DNA from: Candidatus Caldisaccharidevorator malaysiensis
GTDB lineage: Bacteria; Armatimonadota; Fervidibacteria; Fervidibacterales; Fervidibacteraceae
Assembly (NCBI GenBank): GCA_025057575.1
Contig: JANXBO010000015.1
Coordinates: forward strand, 1-52,593
DNA: 52,593 nt
Direction: 5' to 3'
Translations under genes and position numbers: made by a program
Shown here: one piece after another, positions 1 to 8,514 of the stretch
Layout: every line of letters begins with the position of its first letter
Position numbering within the stretch: position 1 is the stretch's first letter
The notes under the pieces: generated by a model
Database searches by the model: none
Seen by the model: the letters and a program-made list of their open reading frames with translations, nothing else
Told to the model about the DNA's origin: nothing

Positions 1-434
1 CGCACAACAAAGTGGCGCGAGCAATAGGCTCTGACGAAGAACTCGCCCAAGAGTTTGGTGGCCCCGTAGACATTGAGGGGATTGGGGGGATCCAGTTCGG
101 TGTAGGGACCACCTTTCCTGCCGTCAAAGACATAGTCGGTGCTGATGTGGACAAGGGTTATCTCTCTTTCCTGGCAAAGGCGGGCTAAGAAAAGGGGACC
201 CAGGGCGTTGACCCGAAAGGCTACCTCTGGCTTATCTTCCGCATCGTCCACCCGGACATAGGCAGCGCAGTTGAAGACTCGTTGGGGGCGAAACCGGTCC
301 AAAACAGCCCGAAGAGATGACGGGTCGGTTATGTCTGCCTGCTCCTTGGGCAGCCCAATTCCTTTCTCCCCCAACTGCTCCGCCAATTGGCTCCCCAACT
401 GTCCGGACCCGCCAAGAATCAAAGCCTCTGCCAA
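1..434 (-). CDS. rfbD: dTDP-4-dehydrorhamnose reductase (RmlD/RfbD), N-terminal part, cut by window edge
   Basis: NADPH-dependent reductase of the last step of dTDP-L-rhamnose synthesis, a cytosolic sugar-nucleotide enzyme for surface polysaccharide. About 144 codons are visible before the window ends. The product starts with a Rossmann fold (ALILGGSGQLGSQL) and continues with the family signatures CAAYVRVDDAE, HISTDYVFDG and the catalytic YGATK of extended SDR enzymes. No ATG fits: the upstream in-frame ATG at 473 is followed at once by TGA. I chose TTG at 434 because an AGGGGTGG SD lies 8 nt before it; an in-frame GTG at 446 sits too close to that SD. It follows the methyltransferase gene on the same strand after 52 nt, so the two are probably co-transcribed. 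The identification is good; the sugar could be another deoxyhexose. Confidence 0.85.
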   Translation of the reverse strand, partial: MAEALILGGSGQLGSQLAEQLGEKGIGLPKEQADITDPSSLRAVLDRFRPQRVFNCAAYVRVDDAEDKPEVAFRVNALGPLFLARLCQEREITLVHISTDYVFDGRKGGPYTELDPPNPLNVYGATKLLGEFFVRAYCSRHFVV

Positions 435-486
435 TGGAAATACCACCCCTTTTAATGACGATCAGGCGATCATTTCTTAAAAAGGG

Positions 487-1482
487 TTAGGATGGTTTGA
501 CCGCTGTCACGATGCCGGCGCCCCTCACCTCGTTGTAGGCAATTAACGAGACCTGGTCAAAGCCTGCTTCTTCAATCACTTCTATCATTTCGCCAATGGT
601 ATAGGCGCCGACCATAAGGTAGAAAAGGGCTGCCGGCAAGGGACCAGACCGATCGTCGTGGAGTAAAAAGTCGTGGACGATCAGTAAGCCATTGGGGGTC
701 AGTGCCCGCAGGGCTTTTTTCAATTTCATTTCCGAATGACTGCCCCGACCGTGAAGGATGTTGGACATCAGAAGGCAGTCATATCCTTCCCCGAACTCGT
801 CTTTATTCCAGTCCCCTTCCTGAAGGGCGATACGATGCTCCATCTGAAATCCTTTGACGACCTGGGCAGCGATCTCCAAGGTTTCGGGCAGATCCCAAAT
901 GACCGCGGACAGATAAGGATTTTTTTGACAGAGGGCAATGGAGTAAGTTCCCGGTCCACCGCCGACGTCCAAGAGCCGAGATCGGGAGGAAAGATCCACA
1001 TTGCTGGCGAGCCACTGAGCAGGACCGTTGGCAGCGATCCCGTTCATCGCCCAGATCCAGTGAAAGTGCCCCATAGAGTGATAGGGCTCGGGTGGCTTGG
1101 GTGCTGAGTCCCTCTTGCCCGTGCGGACGACTTCCGCCAGTCCGGTCCAGAACCACCACAGATTCTCCCCGTGATCCAGAAGACCTCGGATGTTCCGCAG
1201 ACTCTCCGGCAAGGTCAGGGCACGACCCAGTTCGGTCAGTTCAAAACGATCGCCCTCTCTCATAACGAGACCCAAGGCGCAACAGACCGTCAGAAGTTTT
1301 TCGGTCCAGCCCGGGCTTGTCCCACAAAGAGAGGCGATTTCTTCAGCCGACCGACTCTGCCGGAGAGCCTCAAAGATCCGCAGTTGGTGGGCGACCATCA
1401 GGGCTCGGGACGCCCGATACTGCCACTGGATTTCCAAAATCTCCCCTGCCCTCTCCAGGTCCTTCAGGGTAAAAAGATCCAC
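487..1482 (-). CDS. SAM-dependent O-methyltransferase, Methyltransf_2 (plant OMT/CrtF-like) family
   Basis: 331-residue methyltransferase of the small-molecule O-methyltransferase family. The N-terminal ~90 residues form the winged-helix dimerisation domain usual for this family (AHQLRIFEALRQSRSAEEIA). The SAM-binding motif I follows at about residue 170 (LLDVGGGPGTYSIAL), with an acidic loop WDLP after it and the motif MSNILHG near residue 245. A late segment, GAYTIGEMIEVIEEAGF, is typical of the C-terminal substrate lid. The start is GTG at 1482, with AAGGAG 7 nt upstream. It lies just ahead of the truncated rfbD on the same strand. The substrate cannot be read from sequence; relatives methylate carotenoids, polyketides or other hydroxylated small molecules. 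Confidence 0.75.
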   Translation of the reverse strand: MDLFTLKDLERAGEILEIQWQYRASRALMVAHQLRIFEALRQSRSAEEIASLCGTSPGWTEKLLTVCCALGLVMREGDRFELTELGRALTLPESLRNIRGLLDHGENLWWFWTGLAEVVRTGKRDSAPKPPEPYHSMGHFHWIWAMNGIAANGPAQWLASNVDLSSRSRLLDVGGGPGTYSIALCQKNPYLSAVIWDLPETLEIAAQVVKGFQMEHRIALQEGDWNKDEFGEGYDCLLMSNILHGRGSHSEMKLKKALRALTPNGLLIVHDFLLHDDRSGPLPAALFYLMVGAYTIGEMIEVIEEAGFDQVSLIAYNEVRGAGIVTAVKPS

Positions 1483-1500
1483 CGCTTCGCTCCTTTCTGA

Positions 1501-1514
1501 TAAGGTTTACCTTA
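1501..1514. promoter_or_regulatory. Perfect 14-nt palindrome upstream of the methyltransferase gene, possible operator
   Basis: TAAGGTTTACCTTA reads as two 6-nt inverted arms with a 2-nt centre, 19-32 nt before the methyltransferase start codon. The position suits a dimeric repressor site over the 5' untranslated region. No regulator gene lies nearby, so this is only a candidate. Confidence 0.3.
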
Positions 1515-1638
1515 ATCGCTGATTTTGGCGTTATGGGCAAGGCAGGGACAAGCCGGCGGTGCTCAGAAGGGTCTTGTTGATGACGATCATATCCGACTAT
1601 TTCCATCAAAATTATAGTAAAAGAGGAGGCAGAACGCG

Positions 1639-3339
1639 ATGGATCACCATTCCGATCAGAAGCAAGCCAGCGGACCGCTCCCCATTCCGTCCTGGGAGAT
1701 GGTCCTGAAGCGCAACAGCATTGAACGGATGAAGAGAGAAAAGTTTCCTTTAGACATCATATTGGAACTTCCCCAGTTAATAGCCAAGGGCTATGAGGCG
1801 ATCCCCGAAGAGGACATCGTGCGCCTTCAGTGGTGGGGTCTTTATCACGACAAGCCCAAGATTGGGACTTTTATGATGCGGATCAAACTGCCGGGAGGGC
1901 AAGTGACGCCTCAGCAGTTGAGGACGATCGGGCTCATTTCGGAGAAATTCGGCAAGGGCTACGGAGAGATTAGCACCCGACAAAACATTCAACTCCACTG
2001 GATCCGCTTGGACGATCTACCGGAGGTTTTGGAGACTTTGAAGTCCAGCGGGCTGACGACAGCGGGCGGATGCGGCGACACGGTGCGCAACATCACCAGT
2101 TGCCCCGTAGCGGACGTGGACCGGCACCAGATTTTTGATGTCACACCCGTCCTGCAAGAAGCGGCTCGGTTCTTTTATGGGAACAGAGACTATTCGGATT
2201 TGCCCCGGAAGCACAAAATCACCATCGCTGCCTGCCCCGCTCAATGCAATGCGCCTGAGATTCACTGCATCGGGCTGATCGGTGTCATCAAGGACAAAAG
2301 AGAGGGCTTTGCGGTCCGCATCGGTGGTGGTCTTGCTTCCACGCCCCGAATCTCTCAAGATATGGGAGTTTTTGTCCCCAAAGAAGAAGCGATCCCCGTT
2401 TTAAGAGCCATTATTGATTGCTGGAAGGAAAATCCTCGTTACCGCCTCAGTCGGGTCAAAGCCCGATTGAAATTTATGGTGGATGACTATGGTCCCCAAG
2501 AATATCGCCGGATGGTGGAAGAACGGTTGGGGAGGCGATTGGAAGACTTTCAGGCACCGGAGCCCGAGGGCGAACAGGATCATCTGGGGGTTCATCCGCA
2601 GAAACAGCCCGGCTTTTTCTATGCCGGTTTTCCCGTTCCGGTCGGCTGGTTAACCAGCAGCCAGATGAAGGCGTTAGCCGATGTGACGGACGAAGTGGGT
2701 GCCGGTATTCGGCTGACCCGTCAGCAGAACTTTATCATCACCTATATTCCCGAAAATCAGTTAGCCCGCCTCATTCATCAGGTGGAAAAGATCGGCTTTC
2801 CTCTTCAGAGAAATCGGGTCTGGGGTCTTTCTATCGCCTGCACCGGAGAGCCCTTCTGTAACTATGCCGTCGCGGAAACCAAGACCAAGTTGAAGGAGAT
2901 CGTGGACCGCTTGGAGTTCCGATTCGCCGACGCCGTATCGGACCTAAAGATTCACCTGGACGGTTGCCCTCACGCTTGCGGAAAGCATTGGGTCGGCGAT
3001 ATCGGGCTTCAGGGGACGACGGCGCGACAGACGGACGCAACAGGCGTCAAAATCCAAGCCTACGACATCATCCTTCGCGGCGGTTTGGGAAAGAAGACGG
3101 CTATCGGCAGCCAGGTGATCCGACGGGTTCCCGCCGAGGAAGTGGTCGCCTATGTAGAGCGGCTGGTGGAAGCCTGGCTCTGGCTGCGTTACTTCCGTAA
3201 CGGTCACCGAGATGGCTATACCTTCCGAGACTTCTGTGATGAGTTTTCAGACGAAGACCTGACGGCGTTGGCGGAGGGACGGCTCCAGATCACTGAACTG
3301 ATCTTGCGCCGGTTCCCCGATGTCGCCTTGGCTTGCTGA
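1639..3339 (+). CDS. Ferredoxin-type siroheme nitrite/sulfite reductase, NirA-like
   Basis: 566-residue siroheme/[4Fe-4S] reductase catalysing six-electron reduction of nitrite to ammonia or sulfite to sulfide, with ferredoxin as likely donor. It has the duplicated ferredoxin-like half (residues ~60-130, GEISTRQNIQLHWI) and siroheme-binding segments. The cluster cysteines are in CTGEPFC (C401, C407) and CPHAC (C443, C447). The CTGxxFC form is the one usual in assimilatory nitrite reductases, whereas assimilatory sulfite reductases usually have CPALPTC-like motifs, so nitrite is favoured. The start is ATG with an AGAGGAGG SD. A 7Fe ferredoxin gene lies convergently just downstream, and a rhodanese follows, which leaves a sulfur role open. 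No nitrate reductase or siroheme synthesis gene is in the window. Confidence 0.85.
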   Translation: MDHHSDQKQASGPLPIPSWEMVLKRNSIERMKREKFPLDIILELPQLIAKGYEAIPEEDIVRLQWWGLYHDKPKIGTFMMRIKLPGGQVTPQQLRTIGLISEKFGKGYGEISTRQNIQLHWIRLDDLPEVLETLKSSGLTTAGGCGDTVRNITSCPVADVDRHQIFDVTPVLQEAARFFYGNRDYSDLPRKHKITIAACPAQCNAPEIHCIGLIGVIKDKREGFAVRIGGGLASTPRISQDMGVFVPKEEAIPVLRAIIDCWKENPRYRLSRVKARLKFMVDDYGPQEYRRMVEERLGRRLEDFQAPEPEGEQDHLGVHPQKQPGFFYAGFPVPVGWLTSSQMKALADVTDEVGAGIRLTRQQNFIITYIPENQLARLIHQVEKIGFPLQRNRVWGLSIACTGEPFCNYAVAETKTKLKEIVDRLEFRFADAVSDLKIHLDGCPHACGKHWVGDIGLQGTTARQTDATGVKIQAYDIILRGGLGKKTAIGSQVIRRVPAEEVVAYVERLVEAWLWLRYFRNGHRDGYTFRDFCDEFSDEDLTALAEGRLQITELILRRFPDVALAC

Positions 3340-3457
3340 CGCACCGAGACCTTCCCGTCACCCGGCTCGCCCTGACAATCGGCTTCGTCTTCCCCTACCC
3401 TGCCGTTGCCTTGCGGTTCATCAAAATGGTCTGACTGGCAACGAATGCTTCGGGTAA

Positions 3458-3751
3458 CTACGGTCGGCGCCCGTATTTGGCTTCAAACTCTTCAGGTGAC
3501 AGGAAGTAGTAGTCCCGGTTCATTTCAATGAAGTGCTTCCACTGGTCGGGGACATCGTCTTCAAAGAAGATGGCATTAACGGGGCAGACCGGCTCGCAGG
3601 CACCGCAGTCAATGCACTCTTCGGGGTGAATGTAGAGCATCACTTCACCCTGATCCTCGTCCTCACGAGGATGGATGCAGTCAACGGGGCAGGCTTCCAC
3701 GCAGGCTCGGTCCTTCACATTGATGCACGGTTCGGCGATGATGTAAGCCAC
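3458..3751 (-). CDS. fdxA: 7Fe-type ferredoxin ([3Fe-4S][4Fe-4S]), FdxA-like
   Basis: 97-residue soluble electron carrier. Cysteines C9, C17, C21 and C25 (CxxxxxxxCxxxCPxxC pattern) and a second set in CIDCGACEPVCP match the FdxA family that carries one [3Fe-4S] and one [4Fe-4S] cluster. The C-terminal extension (about 35 residues after the last cluster) is also usual, although the protein is slightly shorter than typical 105-112-residue FdxA. The start is GTG with a strong AAGGAGGT SD. It is convergent with the siroheme reductase gene (118 nt apart) and could be its electron donor, which is inference. A similar fold could serve the complex I peripheral arm, whose own Fe-S subunits are missing here. 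Confidence 0.9.
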   Translation of the reverse strand: MAYIIAEPCINVKDRACVEACPVDCIHPREDEDQGEVMLYIHPEECIDCGACEPVCPVNAIFFEDDVPDQWKHFIEMNRDYYFLSPEEFEAKYGRRP

Positions 3752-3844
3752 TTTTCCCTACCTCCTTAACTTCATTGCATCGTCGGCAAAAGTATGAGGT
3801 GGCTGTGGCGCAAAGGTCGTTGAGGGGGGTCAAGATAACGAGAC

Positions 3845-3873
3845 TTGACAGACTGGTCTTTACGTGTTAAAAT
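3845..3873 (+). promoter_or_regulatory. Sigma70-type promoter of the rhodanese gene
   Basis: TTGACA at 3845-3850 and TAAAAT at 3868-3873 are 17 nt apart, a near-consensus housekeeping promoter. Transcription should begin near 3880, about 40 nt before the rhodanese ATG. Confidence 0.75.
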
Positions 3874-3906
3874 AATCCGACAATCCTGATTAAGATAATC
3901 GGATAA
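3873..3906. promoter_or_regulatory. Imperfect 34-nt palindrome over the transcription start, possible operator
   Basis: The segment has arms TAATCCGA (3873-3880) and TCGGATAA (3899-3906), and roughly two thirds of its positions are symmetric about 3889/3890. It starts at the -10 box and spans the predicted start site, the usual place for a repressor. The regulator is unknown. Confidence 0.4.
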
Positions 3907-3920
3907 AGGAGGGCGACGCA

Positions 3921-4781
3921 ATGGGTGACTACAGACGACCAGACGTTCTGGTCTCCACGGAGTGGGTCGACCAACATCGCAGTGACCCGAATATCCGGCT
4001 GGTAGAAGTGGATGTGGACACCACGGCTTACGAGAAAGGGCACATCCCTGGTGCCGTTGGCTGGAACTGGCAAAAGGACCTTTGGGACCCTTCGCGCCGC
4101 GACATCGTTACGAAAGAGGCTTTTGAGCGCCTGTGCAGTCGGTCGGGTATCGGCAACGACACGACCGTGGTCCTCTACGGTGACAATAACAACTGGTTTG
4201 CTGCCTGGGCGTTCTGGCAATTTCGCATTTACGGGCACGACGAATCCCTGCTCAAGTTGATGAACGGAGGAAGAGTTAAGTGGTTGGAAGAGAACCGCCC
4301 GATGACGACAGAGGTGCCCACTTATCCCGAGCGCCCCTATAAAGCCAAGGACCCCGACTACTCCATTCGGTCCTTTTTTGATAATGTGGCGGAAGCGATC
4401 CGAACGGGAGCGGCGATTCTCGTAGATGTCCGGTCCCCTCAGGAGTATGTAGGTGATTTGCTGGCACCGCCAGGTCTTCCTGAGGGTGTCCCCGTGCGGG
4501 GAGGACACATCCCAGGTGCCGTAAACATTCCGTGGGCGTCTGCGGTCCGGGAGGACGGAACCTTTAAGACCTTTGACGAACTGAAGGCATTATATGAGGG
4601 CAAGGGGGTGACTCCCGACAAGCCGGTCATCGCTTACTGCCGGATCGGAGAGCGCTCCAGCCACACCTGGTTTGTCCTCAAATATTTGCTGGGTTATCCC
4701 GATGTCCGCAATTACGACGGTTCGTGGACGGAATGGGCGAACCGGGTCGGTGCGCCGGCAAAGGTCGGTCCCGAACCGTAG
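3921..4781 (+). CDS. Thiosulfate sulfurtransferase (two-domain rhodanese)
   Basis: 286-residue tandem rhodanese, the usual length for SseA/CysA-type thiosulfate or mercaptopyruvate sulfurtransferases. The N-terminal domain (to about residue 135) is the inactive half. The C-terminal half holds the active-site loop CRIGER, whose cysteine accepts the sulfane sulfur. The CRxGER form is the one reported for thiosulfate-preferring enzymes, as against CGxGVT in mercaptopyruvate enzymes. Flanking motifs such as LVDVRSPQEYVGD, GGHIPGAVNIPW and NYDGSWTEWA are all family-typical. The ATG is preceded by AAAGGAGG. The gene stands alone on its strand behind a strong promoter and an operator-like palindrome, so it is probably separately regulated. 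Confidence 0.9.
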   Translation: MGDYRRPDVLVSTEWVDQHRSDPNIRLVEVDVDTTAYEKGHIPGAVGWNWQKDLWDPSRRDIVTKEAFERLCSRSGIGNDTTVVLYGDNNNWFAAWAFWQFRIYGHDESLLKLMNGGRVKWLEENRPMTTEVPTYPERPYKAKDPDYSIRSFFDNVAEAIRTGAAILVDVRSPQEYVGDLLAPPGLPEGVPVRGGHIPGAVNIPWASAVREDGTFKTFDELKALYEGKGVTPDKPVIAYCRIGERSSHTWFVLKYLLGYPDVRNYDGSWTEWANRVGAPAKVGPEP

Positions 4782-4908
4782 GGGGACCTTGCCGACCTTA
4801 ACGGCAGAACGGAAAGAGCCAGAAGCGGGTTTTAGTCCGGTGGTGAGGCTCTCGGGATCGTCAAGGTAGGTCTTGACGGGACGACCCTTGGATCGCAAAG
4901 TAAGAAAT

Positions 4909-5001
4909 GGAGGGGTTGGGGAGCCTGGCACCCCACCGGACTTGAAATCCGGATGCCCGTTAGCAGCGGGTTCGCGGGTTCAAATCCCGCCCCCTCCGCC
5001 A
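4909..5001 (+). tRNA. tRNA-Ser(TGA), with encoded CCA
   Basis: It folds as a class II tRNA. The acceptor stem is GGAGGGG/CCCCTCC, the D stem GGGG/CCCC with A14, G15, G18G19 and A21 in place. The anticodon stem is CCGGA/TCCGG with loop CTTGAAA, giving anticodon TGA (UCA codons). A long variable arm contains CCCG/CGGG, and the T arm is GCGGG-TTCAAAT-CCCGC. The discriminator G is followed by genomic CCA. The anticodon is TGA rather than TCA and the D stem is 4 bp, so it is serine rather than selenocysteine. Confidence 0.93.
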
Positions 5002-5029
5002 AGGGGTTGGTCTACGAACAGGTGAAACA

Positions 5030-5743
5030 ATGAGGGGAAAGGGTGAGGAAACGCCCGTCTTCTATGCGCCCAAGATAAAGGATCTTCCCGCAGATGCCCG
5101 ACCTCGGGAGCGACTTTTGAGGGACGGACCCGAGTCCCTTAGCGATGCTGAACTTTTGGCGATCCTATTACGGACAGGGATCAAGGGCACTTCCGCTTTG
5201 GACCTGGCGAACCGATTGTTGTCTGAATACAGAGGTCTGCTGGGACTTGTTCAAGCCAGTGCCGCCGAACTGAGCCGGAAAAAAGGGGTGGGTCAGCCCA
5301 AGGCTTGTCAGATCAAGGCGGCGTTGGAGTTGGGACGAAGAGCCTACACGGCGAGCCGGACAGAGAAGAAGCGGATCTCCCGACCTGAGGAAGTCGCCGA
5401 GTTAGTGATGTCCGAGATGAGGTATCTGGATCGGGAGCATCTGAAGGTCCTGGTCCTGGATACAAAAAACAATGTGGTCACCCTTTCCGATGTCAGCGTG
5501 GGGACCCTCAACGCTTCATTAGCCCATCCCCGAGAATGCTTTAAGGACGCTGTGCGCTTGGGCGGGGCTGCCGTCATTTTTATCCACAATCATCCCAGTG
5601 GGGACCCGCGCCCCAGTCCTGAAGACATAGCCCTCACCCGGCAACTGGTTCAGGCGGGCAATGTGTTGCACATTGAAGTTTTGGACCACATTATCATCGG
5701 GGACGGATCCTTTGTGAGTTTGAAGGAAAGTGGGCTAATGTAA
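5030..5743 (+). CDS. radC: RadC family JAB/MPN-domain protein
   Basis: 237-residue RadC homologue. The N-terminal third is the helix-hairpin-helix-like RadC region (RERLLRDGPESLSDAELLAI), and the rest is an MPN/JAMM domain with the metal-binding motif HNHPSGD and an upstream conserved acidic residue. The family was once linked to recombinational repair, but its biochemical role is unsettled; the JAMM motif suggests a metallohydrolase. The ATG start lies 28 nt after tRNA-Ser, with AGGTGA as SD. It is followed after 36 nt by mreB, an order (radC-mreB-mreC) common in many bacteria, which supports a shared transcript. Confidence 0.92.
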   Translation: MRGKGEETPVFYAPKIKDLPADARPRERLLRDGPESLSDAELLAILLRTGIKGTSALDLANRLLSEYRGLLGLVQASAAELSRKKGVGQPKACQIKAALELGRRAYTASRTEKKRISRPEEVAELVMSEMRYLDREHLKVLVLDTKNNVVTLSDVSVGTLNASLAHPRECFKDAVRLGGAAVIFIHNHPSGDPRPSPEDIALTRQLVQAGNVLHIEVLDHIIIGDGSFVSLKESGLM

Positions 5744-5779
5744 CAGATAAAAAGAAGAGGAATGTGAGGGGAAGGAAAG

Positions 5780-6820
5780 TTGTTGAGGAATCTGAGGAAG
5801 GTGTTGGGAGCCTTCTCTAAGAGTTTGGGGATAGACCTGGGCACCGCCAACACTTTGGTCTATGTTCAGGGAAAGGGAATCGTGTTGCGGGAGCCGTCGG
5901 TCATCGCCGTAGATGTGGAAACGGGCAAGACCAAGGCGGTCGGAGAAGAAGCCAAGCGGATGGTTGGCAAGACCCCCGGTCGGATCGTTGCCCAACGACC
6001 GATGCGGGACGGGACGATTGCGGATTACGACACCACTTTGAAAATGCTCAGTTACTTCATCCATCGGGTTCATCGGCGTTCCTATATGGTCTACCCTCGG
6101 GTCGTCGTCGGCATTCCGTCGGGAGCAACGGAAGTAGAGAGGCGAGCGGTTATTCAAGCAGCGATGGAAGCCGGAGCGACCAAAGCCTATGTCGTGGAGG
6201 AATCCTTTGCCGCTGCCATTGGGGCGGGGCTTCCGGTCACAGAGCCCATTGGGAGTATGGTCGTGGACATCGGTGGTGGCAGCACGGAGGCGGCGGTTAT
6301 CTCCTTAGGCGGTATCGTCGTGGCGAATACGATCCGGGTAGCGGGTGACGAGATTGACGAAGCCATCGCCAACTATGTGCGGCGGGCTTACAACCTGCTC
6401 ATCGGGGAGCGCACAGCAGAGGAGATTAAGATTCAGATCGGGTCCGCCTATCCGCTGGAGAGGGAACTGCAGATGGAAGTGCGTGGGCGGGACTTGGTTA
6501 GCGGTCTCCCCAAGAGCATCGTTCTTAGAAGCGAGGAGATCCGAGAAGCCATCAGTGAACCCTTGACCGCTATCGTTGATACCGTCCGTTTGACTTTGGA
6601 GCAGACCCCGCCCGAACTGGCAGCGGACATTATGGAGCGGGGGATCATCCTTTGTGGCGGCGGTGCCCTTTTAAGATCCTTGGATAAACTCCTTCAAGAA
6701 AAGACGGGCACGCCCGCCTATGTGGCTGATGATCCGATGACTTGCGTTGCGTTAGGGGCTGGTCGGTTGGTAGAGAACCCCGAAATTCTTTCCAAAGCGC
6801 TGGACGGCAGAAGTTCGTAA
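5780..6820 (+). CDS. mreB: Rod shape-determining protein MreB (bacterial actin)
   Basis: 346-residue actin-fold ATPase that polymerises under the membrane and guides the elongation machinery in rod-shaped cells. The phosphate-1 loop [19 protein letters not shown] lies near residue 16, phosphate-2 in [13 protein letters not shown] near residue 160, and the adenosine motif in [14 protein letters not shown] near residue 290, all canonical. The start is TTG: two TTG codons are adjacent (5780 and 5783) and GGGGAAGGAAAG supplies the SD. An N-terminal stretch rich in L, R and K ([13 protein letters not shown]) could act as a membrane anchor helix. mreC follows after 10 nt. No mreD, pbp2 or rodA is adjacent, because the strand is then blocked by convergent uppP. 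Confidence 0.97.
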   Translation: MLRNLRKVLGAFSKSLGIDLGTANTLVYVQGKGIVLREPSVIAVDVETGKTKAVGEEAKRMVGKTPGRIVAQRPMRDGTIADYDTTLKMLSYFIHRVHRRSYMVYPRVVVGIPSGATEVERRAVIQAAMEAGATKAYVVEESFAAAIGAGLPVTEPIGSMVVDIGGGSTEAAVISLGGIVVANTIRVAGDEIDEAIANYVRRAYNLLIGERTAEEIKIQIGSAYPLERELQMEVRGRDLVSGLPKSIVLRSEEIREAISEPLTAIVDTVRLTLEQTPPELAADIMERGIILCGGGALLRSLDKLLQEKTGTPAYVADDPMTCVALGAGRLVENPEILSKALDGRSS

Positions 6821-6830
6821 AGGAGTTAGG

Positions 6831-7745
6831 GTGCACAAGGAGAGGCCGCCTCAGGAAGCCACCATTGTATCCCGCTTCTTTAAAAAGGGCATTGCCGTCG
6901 GTTTGCTCCTTTTGATCGCCCTGACGGTAGGACCGTCCCTATTGTCCGCACCGGCAGATCTTTTGGTGCGGAAGAGCGTTGGCCTAACAGCGTCAGGGGC
7001 AGCCGCTTTCGGCACCATCAAAACCTGGATAACGGGGCTAACGAAACCTCACCAGTTAGCCCGAGAAGCCCAAAAGGCGAGACGACACACCCTTCGGTAT
7101 ATGGCTCAAAAGTATCATCTCAGAGAACTGGAAGAGGAAAACCGGCGACTCCGCCGACTCCTCCGAATGGCGGAAACGGCGCCCAAGCCTTACCTGACTG
7201 CCCGAGTGATGGCAGTCGGAGGGAGCAATTGGTTCCGAACGGCTGTCATCAGCACCGGAGAGGTGGAAGGTTGTCAAGGTGGCTCGCCTGTTTTAGATGG
7301 ACACGGCGTTGTCGGTCGGCTGTTGGATGTGAACCGTCATCATAGTGTCGTTCTGTTGATAACGGACCGAAGGAGCGCCGTCGGTGTGGCATTAAAGAAC
7401 CATCCTGGTGTTTACGGAATCGTCAAGGGTGATGGAAGGGATGGCGCTGTTTTGGAAAATCTTTCTCGCCTGGTGCTGCCCCGGGAAGGAGAGGAACTGA
7501 TTACCTCGGGTTTGGGCGGGGTCTTTCCGAAGGGTCTTCCGGTCGGAAAAGTAGCAAAGGTTGACCCCTCGTCGGGGCGTCTGAGGGTTTCCGTCCAGAT
7601 CGCTGCCCGACTGAACGATTTGCAGGAAGTCCTCGTCCTCACCGGCTATCCCAGACTCCCCGGACCCGCTCTCTTGACACCGCGCCTCGCTATTGGTCGG
7701 ACCACAACGCCGTCACCCTTAGAAGGAGAGTCATCCCCCCGATGA
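6831..7745 (+). CDS. mreC: Rod shape-determining protein MreC
   Basis: 304-residue bitopic membrane protein that links MreB to periplasmic cell-wall synthases. One transmembrane helix (about residues 20-40, KGIAVGLLLLIALTVGPSLL) is followed by a coiled coil (LRELEEENRRLRRLLRMAE, ~95-115) and then the double beta-barrel domain with ARVMAVGGSNWFRTAVI and GVVGRLLDVNRHHSVVLLITD. The start is GTG with AAGGAG 5-6 nt upstream, just after mreB. The last 56 nt overlap the 3' end of convergent uppP, so both C-termini are written in the same DNA. mreD is not next to it, unlike the usual mreBCD order. Confidence 0.95.
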   Translation: MHKERPPQEATIVSRFFKKGIAVGLLLLIALTVGPSLLSAPADLLVRKSVGLTASGAAAFGTIKTWITGLTKPHQLAREAQKARRHTLRYMAQKYHLRELEEENRRLRRLLRMAETAPKPYLTARVMAVGGSNWFRTAVISTGEVEGCQGGSPVLDGHGVVGRLLDVNRHHSVVLLITDRRSAVGVALKNHPGVYGIVKGDGRDGAVLENLSRLVLPREGEELITSGLGGVFPKGLPVGKVAKVDPSSGRLRVSVQIAARLNDLQEVLVLTGYPRLPGPALLTPRLAIGRTTTPSPLEGESSPR

Positions 7746-8514
7746 GGAAGCAGTAAAGGGAAAACCAGTGGAGTTTTGCCTTGCGGACCGCCATAAGAGT
7801 CCAGTGAATGGCTAAATAGCCGACCACGAAAGAGACGATCGCCCCGACAGCCAAACTCAGCCCCGTCACCGGCAAATGGTGAATGTCCCTGGCTTCTATA
7901 AGGTTGGCTCCCAAGATGGCAGGGATGCTGATGAGGAAAGAGAACCGTCCTGCTTCTTGCCGACTCAATCCAACTAACAGGGCGGTGGCGATCGTCGTTC
8001 CCGACCGGGACAGACCGGGAAAAGCCGCTAACCCTTGTCCCACTCCTACCAACAACGCCTGATAAAGGCGAATCGGATCGCTGCTGCTGTCCGGATTCTC
8101 TGATCCCCTTTTGGAGACGAGCAACAGGAGGATGCCGGTGCCCATTAGAAACAAAGCCACGGCGACAGGGCTGGAGAAGGCTCCCTCTATCGTTGTCTTG
8201 AGGGGCAAAGCCACCAGAGCGGTCGCCCCATTTGCCAAAAGGGTGAGGATCAAAAGTTGGCGACCCGCTGCATCACCACCCGCCAGACCGCGCAGGATTA
8301 ACAAAAGATCCCGACGGAAGTAGATCAACAGAGCGACGAGAGTGCCGATGTGAAGGAAAACCGTGATGGGGAGAAGATCCTTTTCTGGGACAGCAAAAAA
8401 ATTCTGAATCAAAGCAAGATGACCGCTGGAAGAGACGGGCAAGAACTCTGTCAGTCCTTGGACGATAGCCAGCACGATCAGCAGTTCAAAGCCTATTGGA
8501 CGGTCCATTTTCAA
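7690..8514 (-). CDS. uppP: Undecaprenyl-diphosphatase UppP/BacA
   Basis: 274-residue polytopic membrane phosphatase that recycles undecaprenyl diphosphate to the lipid carrier of peptidoglycan and O-antigen synthesis; it also confers bacitracin tolerance. The two family motifs are present: EFLPVSSSGHLALIQ near residue 22 (glutamate-rich helix and SGH) and LSRSGTTIATALLVGLSR near residue 165. About seven to eight hydrophobic helices are visible. The listed start is TTG at 8514, overlapping the kdsC stop (TTGA); an ATG two codons further in (8508) is the alternative. It is co-transcribed with kdsC. Its 3' end overlaps mreC by 56 nt on the other strand. Confidence 0.95.
   Translation of the reverse strand: MKMDRPIGFELLIVLAIVQGLTEFLPVSSSGHLALIQNFFAVPEKDLLPITVFLHIGTLVALLIYFRRDLLLILRGLAGGDAAGRQLLILTLLANGATALVALPLKTTIEGAFSSPVAVALFLMGTGILLLLVSKRGSENPDSSSDPIRLYQALLVGVGQGLAAFPGLSRSGTTIATALLVGLSRQEAGRFSFLISIPAILGANLIEARDIHHLPVTGLSLAVGAIVSFVVGYLAIHWTLMAVRKAKLHWFSLYCFLIGGMTLLLRVTALWSDQ

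Noticed and set aside
4909-5001. tRNA-Sec as identity for the long-arm tRNA with GGACTTGAAATCC
   Set aside because: The anticodon is TGA, not TCA, and the D stem and acceptor have the ordinary 4 and 7 bp. It is tRNA-Ser.
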